Made by a program: the position numbers and the translations under genes. The notes below the pieces were generated by a model, which was not told the DNA's origin, did no database searches, and saw only the letters and a program-made list of their open reading frames with translations. From CAZZEX01 sp964653285 (GTDB lineage Bacteria > Chloroflexota > Anaerolineae > B4-G1), in contig CAZZEX010000098.1 in NCBI GenBank assembly GCA_964653285.1, positions 1 through 18,901 of the forward strand: a stretch of 18,901 nucleotides of DNA, read 5' to 3'. Of the stretch, positions 12,958 through 18,901 are shown piece after piece. How positions within the stretch are numbered: the stretch's first letter is position 1; each line of letters starts with the position of its first letter.

Positions 12958-14060
12958 ATATCGGAATTCCAAAGGAGCGCCGGGATTTGGAGCGGCGAGT
13001 AGGACTGACGCCCTACGGAGTAGATCTGCTCACCCGCGCTGGTCACGTCTGCTACGTCGAGACAGAGGCCGGGTTGGGAGCTGGCTTCACCGATCATCAC
13101 TACGAGCGGGCTGGCGGGCGCATCGTCTATTCCGGCGAGGAGATCTATGGTCGGGCCGACATGGTGCTAAAAGCGGTGCGGCCCATTCAAGAGGAACTGG
13201 GTTGGCTGCGTGAAGGACAGATCATCGCCGGCTTCCTGCATCTGGCCGCCGCCCGGCGGGAGATGGTGCGGACGCTGCTGGAGAAAAAGATCACCGCCAT
13301 CGCCTACGAGACTATCGAAGAGGACGATGGGACATTGCCGGTGTTGCGCACGATGAGCGAAGTGGCCGGACGTATGGCCCCGCAACTGGCTGCTACCTTC
13401 CTGCAGAGCAGCCACGGTGGCCGGGGCGTGCTCCTCAGCGGCGTGCCGGGTATCCCGCCGGCCAGAGTCGCCATCCTGGGGGCAGGGGTGCTGGGCACCA
13501 ACGCCGCCCGCGCTTTCCTCGGAATGGGGGCCACCGTGTTCGTTCTCGACCGTAGCCTGGAAAGACTCTACCAGGTAGACGAGCGGTTCCAGGGCCGCGT
13601 CACTACGATGGTCTCCTATCCCTTCAACATCGCCCGCGTGGCTCGCTTTGTCGAGGTGCTGATCGGTGCGGTCTTGAAGCCGGGAGCCAGAGCCCCTATC
13701 ATCGTCACCCGCGAGATGGTGCGCTCGATGAAGAAGGGGGCGGTCATCATGGATTTCAGCATTGACCAGGGCGGGTGCGTGGAGACCAGCCGGCTCACCA
13801 CGCTGCGCGACCCCGTCTTCATTGAGGAGGGGGTGGTCCACTTCTGCGTCCCCAACGTGCCCGGGGCGGTTCCCCGCACGGCGACCCATGCCTTCAACAA
13901 CGCCGTCTGGGCCCGCCTGCGCCATGTCGCCGCGGTGGGGCTGGAGCAGGCGCTGGAGGAAATGCCGGACCTGGCCCGGGGGGTCGCCACCAGGGACGGC
14001 AAAATCGTGAACGAACAACTGGCCGCAGCCTACTACGCCGGAACGGATGGTGGACGATGA
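12954..14060 (+). CDS. ald: alanine dehydrogenase family protein (catalytic lysine not conserved)
   Basis: The 368-residue protein aligns end to end with alanine dehydrogenase, which interconverts L-alanine and pyruvate with NAD. Seen: IGIPKERRDLERRVGLTP at the N-terminus with Arg15, FLHLAA with His96, the Rossmann loop VAILGAGVLGTNAARAFLGMGA, and DFSIDQGGCVETSR. From memory of the Mycobacterium tuberculosis enzyme, the VKVKEP stretch carrying catalytic Lys75 reads LKAVRP here (residues 72-77), so Val75 replaces that lysine while Lys73 remains. It could be an alanine dehydrogenase with a shifted lysine or a relative with another substrate. ATG at 12954 overlaps the usp stop and has GGAGGG upstream. 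The TGA overlaps the next gene by four bases. Confidence 0.82.
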   Translation: MNIGIPKERRDLERRVGLTPYGVDLLTRAGHVCYVETEAGLGAGFTDHHYERAGGRIVYSGEEIYGRADMVLKAVRPIQEELGWLREGQIIAGFLHLAAARREMVRTLLEKKITAIAYETIEEDDGTLPVLRTMSEVAGRMAPQLAATFLQSSHGGRGVLLSGVPGIPPARVAILGAGVLGTNAARAFLGMGATVFVLDRSLERLYQVDERFQGRVTTMVSYPFNIARVARFVEVLIGAVLKPGARAPIIVTREMVRSMKKGAVIMDFSIDQGGCVETSRLTTLRDPVFIEEGVVHFCVPNVPGAVPRTATHAFNNAVWARLRHVAAVGLEQALEEMPDLARGVATRDGKIVNEQLAAAYYAGTDGGR

Positions 14061-15358
14061 GCTGGATGAAGACCTACGAGAGCCGTGTCACAACCGCTGA
14101 AGAGGCCGTCAAGGCCATCAAGTCGGGTGACCGCATCTTTCTCACCGGCAACTGCAGCGTGCCGCAGGTGTTGATGAAGGCACTGGTCGAGCGCGCGCCC
14201 GAACTGGAGAACGTCGAGATTTGCCACGCCCTCACCATCGGGTCGAGCAACTACGTCGCGCCGGAGATGGAGGGCCACATCCGCGCCAACTCGCTCTTCA
14301 TCGGCCCCAACGTGCGCAAGGCAGTGCAGGAAGGCCGGGCCGACTTCACCCCCGTACTCCTTTCGGAGTTCACGCTGCTCTTCAAGCAGGGCATCCTGCC
14401 GGTAGACGTCACCTTCGTCCACCTTTCGCCGCCCGACGAGCACGGCTTCTGCTCCTACGGCATTGAGACTGGGCTGACCAAGTCGCCGGCCGAGGTGTCA
14501 AAAATCATCATCGCCGAGATCAACGAGAACATGCCCCGCTGCCTGGGCGACTCCTTCATCCATGTCAGCCGCCTGGACTACATCGTGCCGGTGGATTATC
14601 CCCTGCTGGAACTGCCGATGACGGTGGGCGGGCTCTCGGACATCCACGTCAAGATTGGCGAGTACATCGCTGAACTGATCCCCGACGGGGCGACGATGCA
14701 GATGGGCATCGGCGCCATCCCCGACGCTGTGCTCCATTTCCTGGGCGACAAGAAAGACCTGGGGGTGCACACCGAGTTGTTCTCGGACAGCGTAATTGAC
14801 CTGGTGGAGGCCGGCGTGCTCACCAATGCCCGCAAGACGCTGCATCCGGGCAAGATCATCGCCGGTTTCATGTTGGGGACGAAGCGGCTCTACGAATGGG
14901 TGCATGATAACCCGCTCATCGAACTGCACCGCACCGAGTACGTCAACGATCCCTTTGTCATCGCGCAGAACTACCGGCAGGTGGCGATTAACTCGGCCAT
15001 TGAGGTAGACCTGACAGGGCAGGTGTGCGCCGATTCCATTGGCCCCAAGTTTTACAGCGGCGTGGGAGGGCAACTGGACTTCATCTACGGCGCGTCCCGT
15101 TCCGAGGGAGGCGTGCCCGTCATCGCGCTGCCGGCCACTGCCAAGGGGGGAACGCTCAGCCGTATCGTGCCTATGCTCAAGCAGGGTGCAGGGGTCGTCA
15201 CCTCTCGCTATCACGTCCACTATGTGGTGACGGAGTACGGGGTAGCAAGCCTGTACGGGAAAACGATCCGCCAGCGGGCGCAGGAGTTGATCAACCTCGC
15301 CGCACCGCAGTTCAGGGACGAACTGACGCGGGCGGCGAAGGAGTTGAACTACGTCTAG
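14057..15358 (+). CDS. acetyl-CoA hydrolase/CoA-transferase family protein
   Basis: The 433-residue protein belongs to the family that includes 4-hydroxybutyrate and acetate CoA-transferases and acetyl-CoA hydrolases, which exchange CoA between an acyl-CoA and a carboxylate through a glutamyl-CoA intermediate. Seen: GDRIFLTGNCSVPQVLM, a central LSPPDEHGFCSYGIETG, the active-site segment LGVHTELFSDSVIDLV with the likely catalytic Glu240, and the CoA-binding GGQLDFIYGASRSEGG followed by IALPATAKGG. Full length for the family. ATG at 14057 overlaps the ald stop (ATGA). With the oxidoreductase operon upstream it could turn an acyl-CoA into an acid or pass CoA to another acid. Donor and acceptor cannot be told from sequence. 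Confidence 0.92.
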   Translation: MSWMKTYESRVTTAEEAVKAIKSGDRIFLTGNCSVPQVLMKALVERAPELENVEICHALTIGSSNYVAPEMEGHIRANSLFIGPNVRKAVQEGRADFTPVLLSEFTLLFKQGILPVDVTFVHLSPPDEHGFCSYGIETGLTKSPAEVSKIIIAEINENMPRCLGDSFIHVSRLDYIVPVDYPLLELPMTVGGLSDIHVKIGEYIAELIPDGATMQMGIGAIPDAVLHFLGDKKDLGVHTELFSDSVIDLVEAGVLTNARKTLHPGKIIAGFMLGTKRLYEWVHDNPLIELHRTEYVNDPFVIAQNYRQVAINSAIEVDLTGQVCADSIGPKFYSGVGGQLDFIYGASRSEGGVPVIALPATAKGGTLSRIVPMLKQGAGVVTSRYHVHYVVTEYGVASLYGKTIRQRAQELINLAAPQFRDELTRAAKELNYV

Positions 15359-15465
15359 CGAGGCCTCGCCTCCGTCAAATTCGTGCCTGGCGGCTGCGCC
15401 CAGATCGCTGATACGACTTCGCTAGGTTCTGCCGTTTAGCGACATTGGGTTCGCAGGAACGAGGA

Positions 15466-15633
15466 TTGAAGACCTCGGGCAAATATTATCCTGATCTGGT
15501 GGCGGACTGGCTGGCACAACAGGTCGTCCAGCACCAGCACCAGCGCCGTCATCGGGCATTGATGCTGCGCAAGGCCGTCACTTATCTCTCGGACAAGCAA
15601 CGTGCCCGCGCCACGGGAGACACATCCTGGTGA
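15466..15633 (+). CDS. small hypothetical ORF, unrecognised
   Basis: A 55-codon frame from TTG at 15466 (or TTG at 15445) reads LKTSGKYYPDLVADWLAQQV, then a His/Gln/Arg-rich HQHQRRHRALMLRKAVTYL and a basic end. AGGA seven bases before 15466 is a weak ribosome-binding site. No family recognised, and the rare start codon and lack of context make it doubtful. Nothing else coding is visible in the 380-bp gap 15359-15738, which also holds two inverted repeats. Confidence 0.25.
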   Translation: MKTSGKYYPDLVADWLAQQVVQHQHQRRHRALMLRKAVTYLSDKQRARATGDTSW

Positions 15634-15668
15634 AACTGGAATTCCAGGAATACCGTGCCCGAGAGATA
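15583..15668. repeat. 10-nt inverted repeat with 66-nt interior
   Basis: TATCTCTCGG (15583-15592) is matched in inverse by CCGAGAGATA (15659-15668). Inside, TCCTGG and CCAGGA form a second inverted pair around 15625-15648. It lies between the convergent CoA-transferase and rimO genes. It could be a remnant of a small inverted-repeat element or an mRNA end structure. Confidence 0.5.
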
Positions 15669-15711
15669 GCGCCGCCAGACATCCGGGTCACTGACAGCCC
15701 TGCCGGAAGCC

Positions 15712-15749
15712 AGCCCTGGTAGGGCTTGGGGACAGGCATTACCAGGGCT
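15712..15749. terminator. hairpin at the rimO 3' end
   Basis: AGCCCTGGTA (15712-15721) and TACCAGGGCT (15740-15749) form a perfect 10-bp stem around an 18-nt loop, overlapping the rimO stop codon (15739-15741). Convergent position suits transcript-end formation, but neither strand has a T-run. Confidence 0.45.
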
Positions 15750-17193
15750 CGCCGACCAGATCATACTCCAGCGCGGCGGTTATGCGCACCGGGACGATCT
15801 CCCCGATCGGTAACTCCGCCCGCACCAGTACCAGGCCGTCAATCTCGGGCGCGTCACGGTAAGAGCGCCCCACGCTCAGCCCATCTCCCTGTCCCTCGAC
15901 CAGTATGTCCAGCGTCCGTCCCACCAGCGCCTGGTTCTTCGCCAGGGAGATACGCTGCTGGATCTCCATCAGCCGCTCGCGCCGTTCCTCCTTCTCCCCT
16001 GGCGGCACGTCGTCCTCCAATCTGGCGGCCGGCGTGCCTTCCTCGTGGGAATAGGTGAAGACTCCCACGCGGTCGAACGCCATCTCGGCCACGAAATCCA
16101 GCAGCGTCTGGAATTCCGCCTCCGTCTCGCCGGGGTAGCCCACCAGGAAGGTGGTGCGGATGGCGACCTCAGGTATCGCCGCCCGCAACCGCTCCATAGT
16201 GCGGCGCACCCCCTCGACGTTGGCCGGGCGGCGCATGCGGCGCAGTACGTCGGGGTGGGCGTGCTGCAAGGGGATGTCGAGGTAGGGCAGGATCTGCGGG
16301 TGGCGGGCCATCGTCTCGAACAGTCGCTCTATGGCAACTCCGTGGCCGGGGTAGGCATACATCAGGCGGATCCACTCTACCTGTGGCACCTCCGCAACCA
16401 GGCGCTCTAGCAATTCCGCCAGGGACCTAACCCCCCGCCCCCCTTCCCTCGCAGGGAAGGGGGAGTCCCCCCTCCTCCACTTCCCCCCCAAAGTTGGGGG
16501 GGACCGGGGGGGGGCGGGGAGAGGTTCCAGATCATGTCCATAGTCGGTGGTGTCCTGGGCGATGAGGATGATCTCCCGCACGCCACGCCCGACCAGCCAC
16601 CTGGCGTCGGCCAGGATAGCCTTGGGCGGACGGCTCACAGCGGGCCCTTTGATGAGCGGGATGGCGCAAAAGGCGCAGGAGCGGCGGCAGCCGTCGGCGA
16701 GTTTGAGGTAGGCGCTGGCCCCTTGCACCGCCACGCGGGGCACACCCCGCGCGTCCTGTCCCACAGTCGGTGTCTCCGGCAGGTGGTAGATGGGCTTTTG
16801 ACCCTTCCCCCGGCCCCTCCCCGCAGCGGGGGGGGAAGTCTCTAGTTGCTCGACCAGGGTTACGATGTCCATCCAGCGGCGCGTGCCGATGAAGCCATCA
16901 ATTCCGGGTACCGCCTCGGCCAGTTCGTGAGGGAAACGCTGTGAGTAGCACCCGGCGGCGATGATGCGTTGTCCGGGCTGCCTGACCTGCGCCAGTTCCC
17001 GCAACGCGGCAAGCGACTCCTCCCGCGCTGGCGCGATGAACCCGCAGGTGTTGACGATGAGCAGATCGGCCTCTTCGGGAGCAACGGCGGCAGTATATCC
17101 GGCACGCCGCAGCAGCGTCGCCATACCCTGGCTGTCCACCAGGTTCTTAGGGCAGCCGAGGGAAATGAGGTAGAAACGTAGCAACTTGCTCAT
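15739..17193 (-). CDS. rimO: ribosomal protein S12 methylthiotransferase RimO, with two palindromic insertions
   Basis: RimO is a radical-SAM enzyme that methylthiolates an aspartate of ribosomal protein S12. Seen: N-terminal MTTase domain with three cluster cysteines (C14 in SLGCPKNLVDS, C50 in NTCGF, C82 in AAGCYS); radical-SAM motif CRRSCAFC (C169, C173, C176); the segment AQDTTDYGHDL; and a C-terminal TRAM domain starting near GRTLDILVEGQ. The SLGCPKNLVDS start and APAREES helix favour RimO over MiaB. At 484 residues it is about 40 longer than usual. The excess corresponds to two Gly/Pro/Arg-rich stretches, residues about 120-132 and 223-256, encoded by palindromic repeats in frame. All catalytic motifs are intact. 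ATG at 17193 has no clear ribosome-binding site. Confidence 0.94.
   Translation of the reverse strand: MSKLLRFYLISLGCPKNLVDSQGMATLLRRAGYTAAVAPEEADLLIVNTCGFIAPAREESLAALRELAQVRQPGQRIIAAGCYSQRFPHELAEAVPGIDGFIGTRRWMDIVTLVEQLETSPPAAGRGRGKGQKPIYHLPETPTVGQDARGVPRVAVQGASAYLKLADGCRRSCAFCAIPLIKGPAVSRPPKAILADARWLVGRGVREIILIAQDTTDYGHDLEPLPAPPRSPPTLGGKWRRGDSPFPAREGGRGVRSLAELLERLVAEVPQVEWIRLMYAYPGHGVAIERLFETMARHPQILPYLDIPLQHAHPDVLRRMRRPANVEGVRRTMERLRAAIPEVAIRTTFLVGYPGETEAEFQTLLDFVAEMAFDRVGVFTYSHEEGTPAARLEDDVPPGEKEERRERLMEIQQRISLAKNQALVGRTLDILVEGQGDGLSVGRSYRDAPEIDGLVLVRAELPIGEIVPVRITAALEYDLVGEPW
16424..16527. repeat. about 100-bp palindromic element inserted in frame in rimO
   Basis: Outer arms ACCT plus C-rich (16424 onward) and G-rich plus AGGT (to 16527) are inverted. 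Inside are two strong hairpins: CCCTTCCCT (16441-16449) with AGGGAAGGG (16453-16461), and C7 (16483-16489) with G7 (16496-16502). It adds about 34 residues, EPLPAPPRSPPTLGGK onward, between DYGHDL and SLAELLERL. The flanks share only CTGG, so a target duplication is not established. Confidence 0.75.
16801..16840. repeat. second, shorter palindromic element inserted in frame in rimO
   Basis: CCCTTCCCCC (16803-16812) and GGGGGGGGAAG near 16828-16838 are inverted arms, with CCGCAGCGG at the centre. The CGCAG core and AAGTC end resemble the larger rimO element, suggesting one family. It encodes SPPAAGRGRGKG in the variable linker between the MTTase and radical-SAM domains. Confidence 0.6.
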
Positions 17194-17223
17194 TGACGTA
17201 TGAAGGAAGATGCAGAGGAAACG

Positions 17224-17250
17224 AAAAAAGCGGGCATGTATGCCCGCCTA
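17224..17250 (-). terminator. Rho-independent terminator after the RodZ-like gene
   Basis: On the minus strand GCGGGCAT (17240-17247) pairs with ATGCCCGC (17230-17237) and is followed by six T residues (17224-17229). It lies between the RodZ-like stop and rimO, so rimO should have its own promoter or rely on read-through. The stem is preceded by GTAG, like other palindromes in this window. Confidence 0.8.
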
Positions 17251-17265
17251 CGAAGTGTGCTGGAC

Positions 17266-17307
17266 ACTCGATTATCCAGCAACCAGCGTCGAGCATCCAG
17301 TGTTGAT
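17266..17307. repeat. heptamer tract 5: six 7-bp units downstream of the RodZ-like gene
   Basis: Units in register: ACTCGAT, TATCCAG, CAACCAG, CGTCGAG, CATCCAG, TGTTGAT. The tract ends three bases short of the stop codon of the RodZ-like gene (17310-17312), in the gap before the terminator. Confidence 0.75.
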
Positions 17308-17309
17308 AA

Positions 17310-18137
17310 CTATGGTACAGCGACCTCGCCCGTGGGTCCCCATGCGCGGGTGCAGACCTGGGCTCGCCCGCACATCGTCCCTTGCGGCTGTCCGTTGACC
17401 GTCACCAGCAACCCGGCCCCATTGCCGGTCTCCACGATGACCACTTCCTGGCCCGACCATGTCTCGACCTGCCCCGTGGCCATCAATCCCTCGAATGCCA
17501 CCTGACCACCCCTCGTCACGCGCGTCCAGACGTGCTCGATGGCCTCCAGCGTCAGCGTCACCTCTCCCTGGGTGCTGGCCGGGAAAGTGGGAGTAACGAC
17601 GGGCGAGGTTGACGTCGCCGTGAGCGGCAGCACGGCTTCCGAGGGCACGGTCACAGTGACGGTAACGGCTCCTGGTTTGCCAACGTTCCGGCTCATAAAG
17701 TATCCCATCGCTGCCACAATCGTGAGCAGGACAATGAGCGCAATGCTCACGATCATCAGCCTTTCCAGGCTCGTCCTGCGCGGCCGGGAAGTGGGGAGCG
17801 AGATGTTGCGGGGTTGGAACGGGGCTGGACCGGTAGTCGGACGGGTGGGCGGAGCGGGCTGTGTCTTCGCAGACACGTCTGATGGGGTCACGGCCGCGAC
17901 ACCGTGTACCTCGGTGTCATAGCGGGACAGGACCTCGTCAGGAGAGAGGCCGAGGTAACGGGCGTAGATGCGCAGGAACCCACGCACCTGTACTTCGCCG
18001 CCGGGGAAGACAGCGAAATCCCCCGCTTCCAGCGCCTCCAGGAAGCGGGTCCGGATACGCGTGGCGGCCTCGGCTTCCTCTAAAGTGCTTCCCTTGGCCT
18101 CGCGCGTCTGGCACAGCCACACCCCGAGTGTTTCCAT
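17310..18137 (-). CDS. RodZ-like helix-turn-helix membrane protein
   Basis: RodZ-type proteins link the MreB cytoskeleton to the cell-wall machinery. The 275-residue product has the typical order: N-terminal helix-turn-helix (GVWLCQTREAKGSTLEEAEA, TRIRTRFLEALEAGDFAVFP, QVRGFLRIYARYLGLSPDEV, the conserved RodZ form), a Pro-rich linker, one transmembrane segment at about residues 128-148, a Ser/Thr/Pro linker, and a C-terminal beta domain of the DUF4115 kind (TLEAIEHVWTRVTRGGQVAFEG). ATG at 18137 has AAAGGA upstream. It starts 24 bp after the rplI stop on the same strand, so the two are probably co-transcribed. No mreB is in the window, so a shape role is inference from the family. Confidence 0.85.
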   Translation of the reverse strand: METLGVWLCQTREAKGSTLEEAEAATRIRTRFLEALEAGDFAVFPGGEVQVRGFLRIYARYLGLSPDEVLSRYDTEVHGVAAVTPSDVSAKTQPAPPTRPTTGPAPFQPRNISLPTSRPRRTSLERLMIVSIALIVLLTIVAAMGYFMSRNVGKPGAVTVTVTVPSEAVLPLTATSTSPVVTPTFPASTQGEVTLTLEAIEHVWTRVTRGGQVAFEGLMATGQVETWSGQEVVIVETGNGAGLLVTVNGQPQGTMCGRAQVCTRAWGPTGEVAVP

Positions 18138-18161
18138 CGCTGATCCTTTGGAAATGGGCGG

Positions 18162-18716
18162 TTACTGTTCCTCTACCTGGCCATCTATTACCTGGCTATC
18201 TATTACCTGGTCGTCCTCCGGCGTCGTCTCCTTGACAGGCTCGGCTGGGGCTGCTTCAGGCAGTTCTCCTCCCTCTGGCTTCACCACAGCCTTGACCTTG
18301 GCCACCACGTCTGCTGCCAGGCGCACGGAGATGACGTGTTCGCCCACCTGCCGGAGCGGTTCGGAGAGGATATGTTTGCGCCGGTCGAACTTCTCCCCGA
18401 CCTCGCGTTCAAGTGCCTCGGCGATGTCGGCAGTGGTGATGGAGCCAAAGAGGCGGCCCTTCTCGCTGGCCCGGGCCTCAAAGATGAGGGTGAGGTCGCT
18501 CAGGCGCTGAGCGAGCGCCTCAGCGCGCGCCGCCAGTCGCTCCTCCCGGCGGCCCTCCGCGGACTGGCGATGTTCGAATTCCTTCAAAGCGCCGGAGGTG
18601 GCTTTCACCGCCAGCCCTTTGGGGATCAGGTAGTTGCGGGCGTAACCGGCGGCGACGTTCTTAACGTCGCCAGCCTGTCCCAGGTTGGGCATGTCACGGG
18701 TCAGAATAATCTTCAC
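18162..18716 (-). CDS. rplI: 50S ribosomal protein L9 with C-terminal repeat extension
   Basis: L9 binds 23S rRNA with its N-terminal domain and has a long helix ending in a C-terminal domain. Seen: the family signature GDVKNVAAGYARNYLIPKGLA, the connecting helix, and the C-terminal domain with GRLFGSITTADIAEAL and FDRRKHI. The start is GTG at 18716, giving VKIILTRDMPNLGQ, with GGAGG at 18726-18730. The open frame upstream to 18866 is intergenic repeat sequence. At 184 residues it is about 35 longer than the usual 148. The extra tail is acidic and Pro-rich, ending in a tandem 15-bp repeat (QVIDS, QVIDG, QVEEQ). Confidence 0.95.
   Translation of the reverse strand: MKIILTRDMPNLGQAGDVKNVAAGYARNYLIPKGLAVKATSGALKEFEHRQSAEGRREERLAARAEALAQRLSDLTLIFEARASEKGRLFGSITTADIAEALEREVGEKFDRRKHILSEPLRQVGEHVISVRLAADVVAKVKAVVKPEGGELPEAAPAEPVKETTPEDDQVIDSQVIDGQVEEQ
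18174..18218 (-). repeat. tandem 15-bp repeat in the 3' end of rplI
   Basis: Two near-identical 15-bp units (18174-18188, 18189-18203; one mismatch) and a diverged third (18204-18218) encode the last residues of L9. In-frame expansion by slippage is likely. Confidence 0.8.
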
Positions 18717-18731
18717 GCTTGCTTGCCTCCA

Positions 18732-18759
18732 ACGTAATGCGTAAAATGTAAAGCATAGC
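18732..18759. repeat. heptamer tract 6: four 7-bp units upstream of rplI
   Basis: Units in register: ACGTAAT, GCGTAAA, ATGTAAA, GCATAGC. It lies directly upstream of the rplI ribosome-binding site, in the probable 5' leader. It is the shortest and least certain of the six tracts. Confidence 0.55.
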
Positions 18760-18866
18760 GCGGCCAAGCCGCAACCAACGTAGAGCGGAATGGCATTCCG
18801 CCCTACAGAATTCTCGCAGATAGCGCAATTCTTGCGGGGTAATTCTATAGCGCGGCCAAGCCGCAA
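18755..18866. repeat. 20-nt direct repeats flanking a palindrome upstream of rplI
   Basis: ATAGCGCGGCCAAGCCGCAA occurs identically at 18755-18774 and 18847-18866; each copy holds a GCGGC/GCCGC hairpin. Between them, 18780-18806 is a palindrome GTAG-A-GCGGAAT-GGC-ATTCCGC-C-CTAC. The words ATTCTCGCAG, ATTCTTGCGG and ATTCTCGCGG also recur in the region. The stretch 18717-18901 holds no gene. Confidence 0.75.
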
Positions 18867-18901
18867 GTTTGCAAGTAGCAGATCATGATTCTCGCGGACA
18901 A

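Noticed and set aside
13167..14018. 283-codon antisense frame over ald, and a 240-codon one over the CoA-transferase (14498-15220)
   Set aside because: Both are shadows in GC-rich coding DNA, rich in His, Arg and Gly, with no family motifs.
17230..17247. Terminator for rimO
   Set aside because: It lies upstream of the rimO start on the minus strand, so it can only end the RodZ-like transcript.

Overview
The window looks like a chromosomal segment of an anaerobic or facultatively anaerobic, moderately GC-rich bacterium, most probably a member of the Chloroflexota (Anaerolineae-like). That placement is inference. It rests on the hrcA-grpE-dnaK-dnaJ-prmA order under a CIRCE operator, a ferredoxin-linked 2-oxoacid oxidoreductase set, and an unusual density of short palindromic and heptamer repeats. 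No rRNA, tRNA, CRISPR array or full-length insertion sequence was found.

Layout. 1-559 (+): the acidic C-terminal tail of an unidentified protein, then infA. 544-6993 (-): the heat-shock operon, read right to left as hrcA, grpE, a frameshifted small gene, dnaK, dnaJ, a fragment of a ThuA-like gene, and prmA. It is driven by a near-consensus promoter with CIRCE just downstream. prmA is interrupted by a 91-bp element with 14-nt terminal inverted repeats and an 8-bp target duplication that introduces a stop codon. 7285-8218 (+): a membrane-anchored protein built from (V/I)P(I/V/L) repeats, then a broken acetyltransferase gene. 8352-11178 (+): a clear promoter and a four-subunit (delta-alpha-beta-gamma) 2-oxoacid:ferredoxin oxidoreductase operon. 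11298-15358 (+): a small membrane protein, a tandem universal stress protein, an alanine-dehydrogenase homologue and an acetyl-CoA hydrolase/CoA-transferase homologue, the last three overlapping by ATGA. 15739-18716 (-): rplI, a RodZ-like protein, a terminator, then rimO.

How the genes fit together. The heat-shock block encodes the HrcA repressor and the complete DnaK-DnaJ-GrpE chaperone, with ribosomal-protein modification and translation genes around it. The central block could link alanine to pyruvate, pyruvate or a branched-chain 2-oxoacid to an acyl-CoA with reduced ferredoxin, and the acyl-CoA to an acid through CoA transfer. However, the dehydrogenase lacks one expected catalytic lysine, so this chain is only a proposal.

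The most striking signal is repeat colonisation. Six tracts with strict 7-nt periodicity but different unit sequences sit at gene boundaries. Palindromic elements have entered coding sequences in frame (rimO twice, usp once). One entered prmA with a stop codon. Several small genes are broken or vestigial. The elements look like miniature non-autonomous mobile elements, comparable in behaviour to the Rickettsia palindromic elements that insert in frame.
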